A stretch of DNA of 64,000 nt from contig OX595990.1 in assembly GCA_951394045.1 (NCBI GenBank), positions 1,178,001 through 1,242,000 on the forward strand, in the 5' to 3' direction. The stretch comes from Nitzschia sp. DOCU1 (taxonomy: Eukaryota; Bacillariophyta; Bacillariophyceae; Bacillariales; Bacillariaceae). The notes beneath the pieces are model-generated. The model was given only the letters and a program-made list of their open reading frames with translations. It ran no database searches and was not told the DNA's origin. Within the stretch, counting starts at the first letter, position 1, and every line of letters starts with the position of its first letter. Below are positions 30,869 through 40,473 of the stretch, in pieces. The position numbers were made by a program, and so were the translations under genes.

Positions 30869-32509
30869 TCAGCATTCTGCCCTACTTGGAGCGCTTTGTT
30901 TGGATGCATCGTTGCCGTCATTCCCAGTTGGAAGCCCGCGCGATTCTATGAATCCTGGTGAACCTTGTTGCTGCTGGTGGTCGCCGTCTTGGTACTCACC
31001 GACATTCATGAGCGCTGCCGCCGTCCCTCCTACAACCAACAAGTCTTTATTATTCATTCGACCCGCTGAGTCAGGTACTCCGCCTCGTGCCAAGGCATCT
31101 AACTTTGCTCGTGCCTCGTCAAGAACCTTGTGAACCTCCAGATTCAGCTCGCTAGGGGGTAGCACAGCAGGCCCGGGCGCGATTGGCTCCTGGTGTTCGC
31201 TGCTAGTACCACCAGCATCATTGGCATCATTTTTGCCTGGTGCTTCCTTGAGAGTATCATCTTCCGTATGTTGAGCAATGGTGAGAGTGTATCCTGGTGT
31301 ATCATCCAGATCCACCAAATACATCATACCGACTGCTCGAAATACAACGCCCGTCAAACTAGACTGTGCAGCAACCTGGATTGGCAGGGCGTGGACCAAA
31401 ATGTGAAAGCCCACACCATTGATCAAGAACGACATGACAAACCGAGCCCAGACTATCCAGTCACCCATACTGAGAAGTCGCTCTTTGTTCTGATCTTGGA
31501 TGGGATCATACCAGGTGATCTTTGCACCAGTCTGCTTGGTCGCCAAGAGAAGCTGCAACCAATAGGCGGGGTTTTGTTCTGACTCACCAAAGCTCGTTTT
31601 GGGACCAAGTTGGAAGACGCACGCCATGAAAACTCCGAGGACGTAGAAGCCCCACGAGCCAATGGTGCCGCCAATCGGACAGCCCTGGGATCCATCACGG
31701 CAATTGCCCGTACCGCTATCAAACATATCAATGCACTGTTTCACACAAAGGTAACAATAATGTGTAAGATGATAGGAACCGTGCCAGATGACTGGTAGTA
31801 CATACTATTCTCCTTCATGAGACTTACCACAAATGCAATAAGAATGACCTGGGTGATGAAGGTCATCACGACAATTGTCGCTCCTCGACCGAGATCTTCG
31901 TAAACATTTGACGGCTTGAGCGTGGTGGACACGGTATCACGCAGCTTAGACTCCAAGAATCCACTCGTCAAAACCACATCCGCCAAGGAGTTAGCGGTGG
32001 CAAGGCTGAGTAAAACTCGAACTGATTCTCCCAGGGAACTAACAACATAGACACAAATCATTGCCAGCAAAGTCCATTTGTAATGCACCTGGATTCCACC
32101 CAAAAAAAGAAACGAGGCGGCCCCGTAGCTAACAATCACATAAAATGGAGAATCGGAATCAATGGCACACGAGATCCAAGCCCGAAACAAAGCACTTCCA
32201 GACAGAACCACGGGTGGCTTTCGGGCCGCCATTTTTCGTTTGAGAAGCTGGACTCGACGACACCACATCAAGATTCCACATACGGCAAGCACCTATGGAA
32301 GCGAAATGTGATCCATATGACACAGTGATCATCGTCAGCATTTTCATCCCGAGTCTTAGACACAGACGAACGTCTCGTCGACTTACCCCTCCAATGACAA
32401 ACGCCACAAGCGGATCCGGAGCGGGTTTGTTGAAAAGAGAATCTGTGTTGAAGACGACCTGATCATAGAGCTCCTTGGCAGTCTCAAGCTTTCGAGTTAC
32501 TTCCTCCAT
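30869..32509 (-). CDS. Multi-pass membrane protein, three-copy family, paralogue B
   Basis: Exons are 32509-32387, 32292-31828 and 31735-30869; 484 aa. Intron positions and phases equal those of A and C. The protein shares all conserved blocks with A (ELYDQVVFNTD, KMAARKPPVVLSG, SVYEDLGRGATI-like NVYEDLGRGATI, GCPIGGTIGSW, FGESEQNPAYWLQLLLATK, NGVGFHILVHALPIQ, LDDTPGYTL) and is much closer to C. After the last helix, B and C carry a soluble tail of about 110-120 residues containing LNLEVHKVLDEARAKLDAL, GVPDSAGRMNNKDLLVVGG and a Gly/Asp/Gln-rich end with ESRGLPTG. The helical DEARAKLDAL segment could be an interaction motif. Substitutions versus A and C are mostly conservative, suggesting a functional gene. 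Biochemical role unknown. Confidence 0.75.
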
Positions 32510-33129
32510 TTTAGGCAGAAACAAAGCAAACTTTTGCCTTTCAACTATGATCTCGTGCAATAATAGAGTGCTTTTCAAGGGGAGATCGGACTTGATGAGA
32601 GATCTTCGTCACGATCCGACGAATGAATGGTATGTCACATGTTAGTCAAAACAAGTTAATTATGCCCACCGGTTCGTGATTCAGCGTTGTTGCGTAAGTC
32701 AACGTTGGGTTGGTACGAATGCAAGAGAGCTTCGCTCTATTCTCAAGATTTCCAATCCCGATGGTATGCCCCAATTCCGTAGTATGTGAATGACGTCGCG
32801 GGAGTCAACGGTCCAACCACGAATTTATCGTGATTCGTGGTGTTCATTAAAGCATGTGCGAACGGACGAAGGTAGGACACTGACGTATGTTTCGTGAACG
32901 ATAAGTTCGAAAGATCCTCCCTCCGAAAGATTTTCCGCATAATAGGAGAGAAACAACTTCACCTTCGCTATCACTTTCACCCTGTACCTTCAAAGTGATC
33001 CGAAGAAGAGGCAATCTCGCATAGAGTAACAAAGCATTTCGTCGTTTTGGTGGTCGAATTAAAGTGGATAGAGGATCGATTCCTTCCTGTACGGGACCAA
33101 CACACGCCATTCCTCCCACTTCTTTTCAA
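32510..33129. other. Divergent promoter region, paralogue B / TenA
   Basis: About 620 bp. It includes the conserved upstream element of B (32594-32620, annotated). A hairpin-like GAGAGCTTCGCTCT lies near 32725-32738. No other gene was recognised. Confidence 0.5.
32594..32620 (-). promoter_or_regulatory. Conserved upstream element of paralogue B
   Basis: On the minus strand this reads TCGGATCGTGACGAAGATC then TCTCATC, beginning about 110 bp before the ATG of paralogue B. It matches the element upstream of A and C. Confidence 0.5.
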
Positions 33130-33914
33130 ATGACAATAACATCGCAGTCCTTTTGGGACGCCGCGGCGCCCATGATTGCCGTGACAGAAAAACATCCTTT
33201 CTTGGTAGCAATGGTGGATGGTACTCTGGCAAAAGAAAATTTCCAATATTATGTGGTCCAAGACGCCCTCTATCTAAAAGATTTTGCAGACTGCCTCCGA
33301 CGATTGGCACGAAATCCAGGTGTTTCGGAATCCGATTCTAGTCGACTGGACGCCTTTGCCAAGGGTGCCGAACAAGCCGAAATGTCGTTGCACAACTCGT
33401 TTTTCAAAGAATGGAATATTTCGGCCGAGGGCATCGAGCAAATGCCCAACTGCTTGCTTTACACATCGTACATGAAACGCATTGTAGCGACGAAATCTCA
33501 TGCGCAGGGATTGGCAGTGCTACTTCCATGCTTTTGGGTATATATGCATGTCGGAAAGTGTATGTTGAAACTAAGAGAAGAATTGGGTGACAGGTAGGTT
33601 TCGCATTTGTACACAGCTTTACTATTTGTCGTATTGGAAGCGCCGTACTGTATTCACGCACGCTCTTCCTCTCCACCATTATCAGTGTGAAACGGCCACC
33701 CGAATTCGATGCATGGATTGACATGTACGGCGGAGATGACTTTGAAAAGGAGGTCAAAGATTACATTGCGTTGGTGGACGTAGCTTGCCAATCGGCATCG
33801 GTAGAAGAACTAGAAGAGATGAAACGACACTTTTTCATGAGCTGCAAACTCGAGCACATGTTTTGGGACCAAGCCTCGAACATGATGAGGTGGACGGAAA
33901 TTGGTGGTCTATGA
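33130..33914 (+). CDS. TenA/THI-4 family thiamine-salvage protein
   Basis: Exons are 33130-33593 and 33686-33914, with a 92-bp GT-AG intron; 230 aa, the normal length for TenA. The family hydrolyses thiamine breakdown products (aminopyrimidine salvage) or acts as thiaminase II. Visible motifs are HPFLVAMVDGTL near the start, FQYYVVQDALYLKDFADCL (with the Asp and Tyr of the active site), LLPCFWVYMHVGK with the conserved Cys-Trp-Tyr region, and CKLEHMFWDQA with the C-terminal catalytic-type Glu. No presequence is visible, so it is likely cytosolic. The gene sits between membrane paralogues B and C on the opposite strand, converging with C by 119 bp. Nothing shows a functional link between them. 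Confidence 0.86.
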
Positions 33915-34033
33915 GCGACAACGACGATTACGATGAATTTTAATGCAATGATTTGGTGCTTTACACGGAATTTTCTTCGATTATGCACCCTCTTCGTTCT
34001 TTAGCCGATCGCAGGAAGTTGATGCCTTTAGCA

Positions 34034-35681
34034 TTATGCCCTGGAATTGTTTTGTTTGGATGATGCCTCATTGTTTCCATCGTTGCCGTCATCCCCAGTA
34101 GGAAGCCCGCGCGATTCTATGACTCCTGGGGAATCTTGTTGCTGATCGCCGTCTTGGTACTCACCGAGATTCATGAGCGTGGCGGCCGCCCCTCCCACAA
34201 CCAACAATTCTTTGTTGGTCATTCGACCCGCTGAGTTAGGTACTCCGCCTTGTGCCAAGGCATCTAATTTTGCTCGTGCCTCGTCAAGAATCTTTTGAAC
34301 CTCCAGATTCATTTCGTTAGGGGGCAGCAAAGCAGGACCGGGTGCGCTTGGCAATTCGCTGTTGGTAGTACCACCGGTAGTACTGGCGCCAATGTCTGGT
34401 GATTCCTTGACAGTAGTTTCATCTTTCGCGTGCTGAACAATGGTAAGCGTGTATCCTGGTGTATCGTCAAGATCCACCAAATACATCATACCGACTGCTC
34501 GAAATACAACACCCGTCAAACTAGACTGTGCAGCAACCTGGATTGGCAGGGCGTGGACCAAAATGTGAAAACCCACACCATTGACCAAGAACGACATGAT
34601 AAATCGAGTCCAGATTCTCCAATCGCCCATGCTGAGAAGTCGCTCTTTGTTCTGATCTTGGATGGGATCATACCAGGTGACCTTTGCACCAGTTTGTTTG
34701 GTCGCCAAGAGAAGTTGCAACCAGTAGGCAGGGTTTTGTTCCGACTCACCAAAGCTCGTTTTGGGACCAAGTAGAAAGACGCAAGCCATGAAGATTCCGA
34801 GAACATAAAAGCCCCACGAGCCCAAGGTGCCACCGATCGGGCAACCCTTGGACCCATCACGGCAATTGTTCGTGCCACTATCGAACATATCAATGCACTG
34901 TTTCACACAAAAGGTAACAATAACGTGTAAGATGATAGGAATAGTGCCAGATGACTGGTGCATACATAATATTCTCATGAGTCTTACCACAAATGAAATC
35001 AGAATGACCTGAGTGATGAAGGTCATCAATATAATTGTCGCCCCTCGACCGAGATCTTCGTAAACATTTGACGGCTTGAGCGTGGTCGACACGGTGCGCA
35101 ACTTGGACTCCAAGAATCCACTCATCAAAACCACATCTGCCAAGGAGTTTGCGCTGGCAAGACTGAGTAACACTCGAACTGACTCTCCCAAGGAACTAAC
35201 AACGTAGAGAAGTATCATTGCCAGCAATGTCCATTGATAATGCAACTGGATTCCACCCAAAAAGATAAACGAAGCAGCCCCAAAGCTAACAATCACATAA
35301 AACGGCGAATCGCAATCGATAGCACACGAGATCCAAGCCCGGATCAAAGCATTTCCCGACAGAACCACAGGTGGCTTTCGGGCCGCCATTTTTCGCTTGA
35401 GAAGCTGGACTCGACGACACCACATCAAGATTCCACATACGGCAAGCACCTATGGTAGTGAAATGTGATGCAAAGGTCCAGCATACGACAGAAAGATCGT
35501 AAGTCTGTTTCGACGCGAGTCTCAAATCCCGGAAACACACTTCTCGTCTACTTACCCCTCCCGCAGCAAACGCGACTATCGGATCGGGCGCCGGCTCATT
35601 GAATAAAGCATCCGTGTTGAAGACGACCTGATCATAGAGCTCCTTGGCCGTCTCGAGCTGTCGATATACTCCTTTCTCCAT
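34034..35681 (-). CDS. Multi-pass membrane protein, three-copy family, paralogue C
   Basis: Exons are 35681-35556, 35449-34988 and 34897-34034; 483 aa. The second intron (90 bp) has no in-frame stop and is a multiple of three, but splicing is preferred because it gives SFVCIDMFDSG, matching the same junction in A and B. It shares with B the whole six-helix core, the NCRDGSKGCPIGGT Cys region, and the C-terminal tail (LNLEVQKILDEARAKLDALAQGGVPNSAGRM, shortened here in description to its key LEV...DEARAKLDAL...NSAGRM elements). It starts with MEKGVYRQLETAKELYDQ. Family function unknown; the membrane core is more conserved than the tail. If intron 2 were retained, the protein would gain 30 residues in a loop. 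Confidence 0.75.
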
Positions 35682-36323
35682 TTTAGTAGTAGGCAAAGTA
35701 TTCTTGTCGTTTGTGTATTTAGCAAGGTCAAATAAAAGTGTATCTCCAAAAATAGGCTTCTTTTGGTGACCGGATGTGAGCGACTTTTTTACGATGAGAG
35801 CCCCCTTCGTCACAATCCGCCTTCCGAGGATCATTGTTCGTGATGAAAACGGGGGGATACGGAGCAATTCCGACGGTCGTACGACTCAAAAAGACGACTC
35901 CTCGACTCGACTCAACCGCCTGCTTGTCGGCGCCAACTTTGATTGGAGTTGCCCATCCATGATTGTTACTACTACATCCATGTATGGTAGGTATCATACC
36001 TCCATCCATGCCATTTCACGGGAACTAATATAGTCGTTTTCCACGCCTCCGCCGCATTCGCGATTTGAAAAACGCAAAGAAAATGACGAGATTCGCCTGC
36101 ACCGCCTCATCAGAGAGCTTTACCCCACACACTGCATTTCACACCTCTGTTGGAGAGAGGTCCTCTGTCCCCGAGAAGCTGCAACTTACCGTTTCCTTGT
36201 TGTCAACAATAACAAGAAGAACACCAGGGAACTTGTGGCTTTATAATTTGGAGTCGAATCATCATCGCAGCCTTGCTACGTACAAGCAAAGTCTAATTTG
36301 CCTGTCCCGCAAGTATTGCGACC
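35682..36323. other. Divergent promoter region, paralogue C / WAPL-like
   Basis: About 640 bp. It contains the conserved upstream element of C (35793-35820). Short open frames here show no family features. Confidence 0.5.
35793..35820 (-). promoter_or_regulatory. Conserved upstream element of paralogue C
   Basis: On the minus strand it reads GCGGATTGTGACGAAGGGG then GCTCTCATC, beginning about 139 bp before the ATG. The CGGAT-n-n-TGACGAAG core and the CTCAT box are shared with A and B. Confidence 0.5.
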
Positions 36324-39300
36324 ATGGACTTTGAAGATGAACGCTACCTGGGTCACGGTGAAGACGAAAGCAGCCCCAGTAAGACGAGCAGTAGTGCTAC
36401 ATCCATTACATCTTCTCCGGCACGTGACCAGGTCCGAGTTTCTATTCGTGGGCGTAACGCTGCCACTGGCCGCGTCCGACCACGAACCGATCAAGCGAAC
36501 GTTAGTGATGATGGAGCCTCCATTGGTTCTTCAGCTATTATTCAAAAGCCAATGGTCGTTCGTGGAGCAGGAGCCAGTGCCTGGGCCGTTCAAGATGCTG
36601 GAACGATACAAATGTTGAATGATGAATGCGCTTATTTATGCAGTGCACTCTTATCGGCACGATCGGCTCCTCAGGCATTGGAAACGGCAGTGGAACTAGC
36701 GCAACTTTTATCGTCCAAAAAATCACGAAGTGTCTTGTGGCAAAATTACTGTACCAATCACAGCAGCCGTAACAAAATCATGGCTGCGGCGGCTGCAACA
36801 TCACCGGCAAGTCCTACCCGAAATTCGGCTCCGCCGAGCAAAAGTGTGTTAGATGCCATTTTGGATGTCATTGCCTTTGCGGGCAAGGCTGGCTCTGTTA
36901 CTACTAGTAGTAGTAACAGGAGCCTGCGGAAATCATCCGCCACTGCTGCTGCTGCGGAAAATATTTACAACAGTGACAATTCCACAGCCGTGGGCAGTCC
37001 CAGTCGCAGTACCGCTGCTAGAACGAAAAGTGCCCGACGAAAACTCAAGCAACAAAGCCAAATGCTGGCTCCACTGAATGACGCACCAACAACTACAGCC
37101 ATGTCGTCAGGACGAGGAGTATCAGCACCAGTATGTTCATCCTGGTGGAGTCAGGCAGCAACTATTCCAGAATTGTCCCAAACCCTGGCGATTATCATTT
37201 ATTTCTTGTCGGTGGATTGTACCCTGTCCAAAGATCATTCGGTAGCTGCCATGGGATCCGTTCCTAAACCTGGTACGGCACGGGCTCTTCGCATGGGTAT
37301 TTTACAACATGGAAAGGCCTTGCAGGGTATGATTCGATTGTGCTGTAAAGAAAAAGAACCTTCCTCCTCTTCTGGGAATACAAAATCATCCGTCCGTGGT
37401 ATTCCCCTCTCGGTACATTCTTCATCATTATCCAAAACAACAACACGACCACATGGTAACATGGAGAAACTATCCCAGTCGCCATTGGCCGAGTCGTCTT
37501 TGGACTCTTCGACGGCACCACGACATAAACGGAGGCGGATGACCAACAATGACGCGAAACGATCCGTGGCGTCTTCACCAACGGATGATAGTCTCTCGTC
37601 CCTATCTATGATTGGCGGCGATACCAACAACAACAGTATCACGCCCAAAGCGAGTGGGTCTAGTATCGGGGACCCTACCAAGGCTGGTCGACAAAATCGA
37701 AAGAGGCGGCGACTACTCATACAATCCGATCCTGCCTTGGTGATAAAGGAACAGCCCAAGTTACCCGCAGTTCCAGAACATGGCAATGACGACGACGATA
37801 TGAACGACGAGCTGGATTGGCCAGGTAGTAACAAACAAATCCTGCCTCCACCAAGCAAAATGAGGGCACTGACAGTACAAGGGAAGCTGGGAAGTACGAA
37901 TCTAAGTTTTACATCGGAAGCCAATACATCCGCGGATGGATTATCCAACGAATCGTCGCTTTTTACCGTACCAGCATCTCCCGCAAAAAAGAGTGGCGCG
38001 GAGCCCCCATTTGCTCTTGGCAGCCCGGACGGTAATAAATCTGTGGCATCCGTGGAGAGTTCCGCGTCATTGGTGGTGACGGCACGTCTGGCGCAAAAGC
38101 TCCACCAGCTCAAATCTAAAGTTCACTTGAGCTCGTTGACCGGGGACGAAGATTCTGCTTCTACTTTGGTTCAAGACCATGATTGCAACAAAGTTTCTTC
38201 TGGGGAGACAGCGGGGGTCGACCCTTGGGTAGCTTTGGTTTGTCTGCAATCGCTGAATCGAATCATCACCGGAAAGGAAGGCGACGAGCAATCTTGTATT
38301 GCCGAAGAGGAGCCACAACAAGATGAGGAGGGGCCATCTGTTGACGATGAGGAATCTAACCCACTTCTTCAGACGAATCGCCTACTTGGGGACAGTGGTA
38401 TTATTCCTCTACTTTCAAAATGCATGTCTCAGGAACTCGAGGCGTCCCCTATAATACTGTCAGCAGTGTCGTCAAAGACCTGCCAGACCTGCGACAAGAA
38501 CTGGTATCAACGAATTTCTCTCCTTGCTTCGTTGATTGACGGAGCGTGCCTCTTCAACAGATCCAATCGACGAGCTTTCGTGGAACACCACGATCCTTTT
38601 TCTTTCGAGGACGACCCGTTGCAGAGCAAAGACGGAAAAGGTCTCATTTTCCACATCTTATGGTTTTTGCACAATGCCATTCCGACCGTACGCAGCAACA
38701 AGGAAGACTACCGTGCCGCTGAGGAATCTACTCGGTTGGACGACACGCTTGTGAGCGGGGCTCGCCTCTTGGCACTTCGAACCCTGACAAGTTTGACCCA
38801 TGACAATAACCTTGCTGCCCAACAAATGACCGCGTGTCACAACTTTGATTCCGACCAAGGTAGCAGCTCAATTGAGTTTGACAAGGATGATGCGGACAGT
38901 ACAGCCTCGTTATCGGTGCGTGGCATCGATATTCTGGCCAAGCTCGTCTTTGAACTGGAGTCGGGCCCCACACTTACGAACGGGGAGGCGGCCGCTGGCG
39001 CTGATGAGGAGAAATCGCACCTTTATGACTCGACAATTTGCTGTCTCAATACGTTGGCAAATATTATCGAGGCTACAGATGTGCGGCGCTTGCTGGCAGA
39101 TATCACGGTACCGGCCGACAGTGACGGGGGAAGTGAGCTTTGGATACAATGGCTTTGCAAGTGGCTTGTTCACCAGACCGAGAATTTCCGAGACGCTATT
39201 CTAAGCATCGGCAAAAAGCAGACGTCATCACAGGACAGCGAGCGTGAACTTGAGAAGCACGAAGATGACAAACTAGTTGCAGCAGGCAACGCCTGCGTTC

Positions 39301-39551
39301 TACTGGCATGTCTTATGAAGGAACCAGAGGAAATTCAGGAGGAACCCGAGTCGACGAGCGCAATCCGAAAAGTGATCCTGGAACAAATGCCACTCGACAA
39401 AAAGAAGAAATCCACTGGGCTGACAATGATCATCAACACCCTCAAGGCTTTCTGCAACTACTATCATTTTTCTCTTGGCGAATTGAGCATGGCGATTGTC
39501 GCGCCCGTCAAAAAGCTCATTGAAAGTCTCGAGGAACTTAGAAAGAAATAG
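36324..39551 (+). CDS. WAPL-like cohesin-release factor
   Basis: Single exon, 1075 aa, ATG at 36324. Ser/Thr-rich disordered segments surround helical blocks typical of the WAPL domain. The first (about residues 90-140) is NDECAYLCSALLSARSAPQALETAVELAQLLSS, shown here by its key LCSALL...ALETAVELAQLL elements. Then come VLDAILDVIAFAGKAG, PELSQTLAIIIYFLSVDCTLSKD, and, after a long basic/Ser linker, VALVCLQSLNRIITG, LDDTLVSGARLLALRTLTSLTHDN and STICCLNTLANIIEAT. The last two match the 'LTNLTHDN' and 'LGLLINLVE' style repeats of WAPL. WAPL opens the cohesin ring and limits sister-chromatid cohesion; the protein should be nuclear. The inserts with KRRRMTN and RKRRRLL look like nuclear localisation signals. 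Assignment is by pattern. Confidence 0.75.
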   Translation: MDFEDERYLGHGEDESSPSKTSSSATSITSSPARDQVRVSIRGRNAATGRVRPRTDQANVSDDGASIGSSAIIQKPMVVRGAGASAWAVQDAGTIQMLNDECAYLCSALLSARSAPQALETAVELAQLLSSKKSRSVLWQNYCTNHSSRNKIMAAAAATSPASPTRNSAPPSKSVLDAILDVIAFAGKAGSVTTSSSNRSLRKSSATAAAAENIYNSDNSTAVGSPSRSTAARTKSARRKLKQQSQMLAPLNDAPTTTAMSSGRGVSAPVCSSWWSQAATIPELSQTLAIIIYFLSVDCTLSKDHSVAAMGSVPKPGTARALRMGILQHGKALQGMIRLCCKEKEPSSSSGNTKSSVRGIPLSVHSSSLSKTTTRPHGNMEKLSQSPLAESSLDSSTAPRHKRRRMTNNDAKRSVASSPTDDSLSSLSMIGGDTNNNSITPKASGSSIGDPTKAGRQNRKRRRLLIQSDPALVIKEQPKLPAVPEHGNDDDDMNDELDWPGSNKQILPPPSKMRALTVQGKLGSTNLSFTSEANTSADGLSNESSLFTVPASPAKKSGAEPPFALGSPDGNKSVASVESSASLVVTARLAQKLHQLKSKVHLSSLTGDEDSASTLVQDHDCNKVSSGETAGVDPWVALVCLQSLNRIITGKEGDEQSCIAEEEPQQDEEGPSVDDEESNPLLQTNRLLGDSGIIPLLSKCMSQELEASPIILSAVSSKTCQTCDKNWYQRISLLASLIDGACLFNRSNRRAFVEHHDPFSFEDDPLQSKDGKGLIFHILWFLHNAIPTVRSNKEDYRAAEESTRLDDTLVSGARLLALRTLTSLTHDNNLAAQQMTACHNFDSDQGSSSIEFDKDDADSTASLSVRGIDILAKLVFELESGPTLTNGEAAAGADEEKSHLYDSTICCLNTLANIIEATDVRRLLADITVPADSDGGSELWIQWLCKWLVHQTENFRDAILSIGKKQTSSQDSERELEKHEDDKLVAAGNACVLLACLMKEPEEIQEEPESTSAIRKVILEQMPLDKKKKSTGLTMIINTLKAFCNYYHFSLGELSMAIVAPVKKLIESLEELRKK

Positions 39552-39879
39552 AGAGGGCGGAATTTCATCGCTTCAAATACGGCATCTCGGGGAAGGGAAG
39601 ATTGAGTCTCAATGGTACACGTTCAAAAACTTCTACTAGCTAGAAGTAAGAACGCCATTATTGAGAGCGAGAGAAGCGGTAGATTTAGCAGCCCTCCCCA
39701 TCATCTGCAAAGCTCTCGTCTTTTAGAAGTTCTAATAGCCGTCCTCGTTCGTCACCTCCCTACTTCAGCTAAAGATGTCGTATTTCGAAAAGTGGTCAGG
39801 CCAACTGATCGGAGACACGGTAATCTGCCGGTAGTAAGGCATGTGGGACGCATTGATTGGAACAATTGCCCATCCGTGG

Positions 39880-40000
39880 TAAGGTTTTAAACAAGCGAAG
39901 ATCGCAGTGTCGTGAATTGACATAAAGAGTCCCTACAATAAAAGTTCGGAGCCCGGAATCCGAGTTCTCAGGTGGCTTATTCGCGTGGCTTTCCGTGTTG
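39880..40000. repeat. Repeat unit R1
   Basis: Begins AAGGTTTTAAACAAGCGAAG, continues with ATCGCAGTGTCGTGAATTG and ends with the block TCGGAGCCCGGAATCCGAGTTC and GTGGCTTTCC. Unit R2 repeats both blocks in the same order with a longer spacer. Confidence 0.65.
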
Positions 40001-40021
40001 CAAAAGCAAGGAGAAAAGTCT

Positions 40022-40182
40022 AAAGGTTTCAAAGAAGCGAAGATCGCAGTTTCGCGAATTGGTTTTTCAACTTTGACATCATCATCACACATAAACCTCG
40101 AAAACCCTCTTATTTATTACATTCCGTCGGCGGCGCGAACATGCATCGGAGCCCGAATCCGAGTTCGCTCACGTGGCTTTCC
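40022..40182. repeat. Repeat unit R2
   Basis: Begins AAAGGTTTCAAAGAAGCGAAG, continues with ATCGCAGTTTCGCGAATTG, and ends CGGAGCCCGAATCCGAGTTC with GTGGCTTTCC. Its first half, plus about 25 bp upstream (GTGTTGCAAAAGCAAGGAG), is also present downstream of the DUF6824 gene as R3. Confidence 0.65.
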
Positions 40183-40420
40183 TTTAGATTCTTTGTAAAG
40201 CAGTCCCAGGGTTCGTTCACGTTATTTCTCCCTTACATATCCTGTATGCAGTTTGCTATGGACTTGCCCACAAAGCACAACTTTCTGGTTCTCCTGTCTA
40301 CGACTGGTCATGATCAAAACGTTTTCTGATTTTGGTTCGGCTCACACACTTTATGTCCATCACATTGGAAGGTCGAAGGTGCTGAGTTTTCTAAAACACC
40401 TCACATTATTTTCCCAAATT

Positions 40421-40466
40421 ACTTTCTTTGTCCAGATAAGCCTTTACTTTCTTTGTCCAGATAAGA
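40421..40466. repeat. Short direct repeat before a DUF6824 gene
   Basis: TTACTTTCTTTGTCCAGATA followed by AG occurs twice, 24-25 bp apart, ending eight bases before the ATG at 40474. Each copy ends with a CAG that could act as a splice acceptor in a 5' UTR. Confidence 0.75.
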
Positions 40467-40473
40467 AGTGATC

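Larger units (their letters stand above)
39552..40473. other. Intergenic region with tandem repeats R1/R2
   Basis: About 920 bp upstream of a DUF6824 gene. It contains two diverged repeat units (39880-40000 and 40022-40182, annotated) and an 18-22 bp direct repeat just before the start (40421-40466). On the minus strand a frame of 98 codons spans the repeats but has no recognised domain. Confidence 0.5.

Noticed and set aside
30869..35681. Reading B-TenA-C as an operon-like thiamine uptake system
   Set aside because: Nothing in the membrane proteins resembles known thiamine carriers, and gene order alone is weak evidence in a eukaryote.
37235..38113. 292-codon minus frame inside the WAPL-like gene
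   Set aside because: Antisense shadow with Ser/Leu-rich low-complexity composition.
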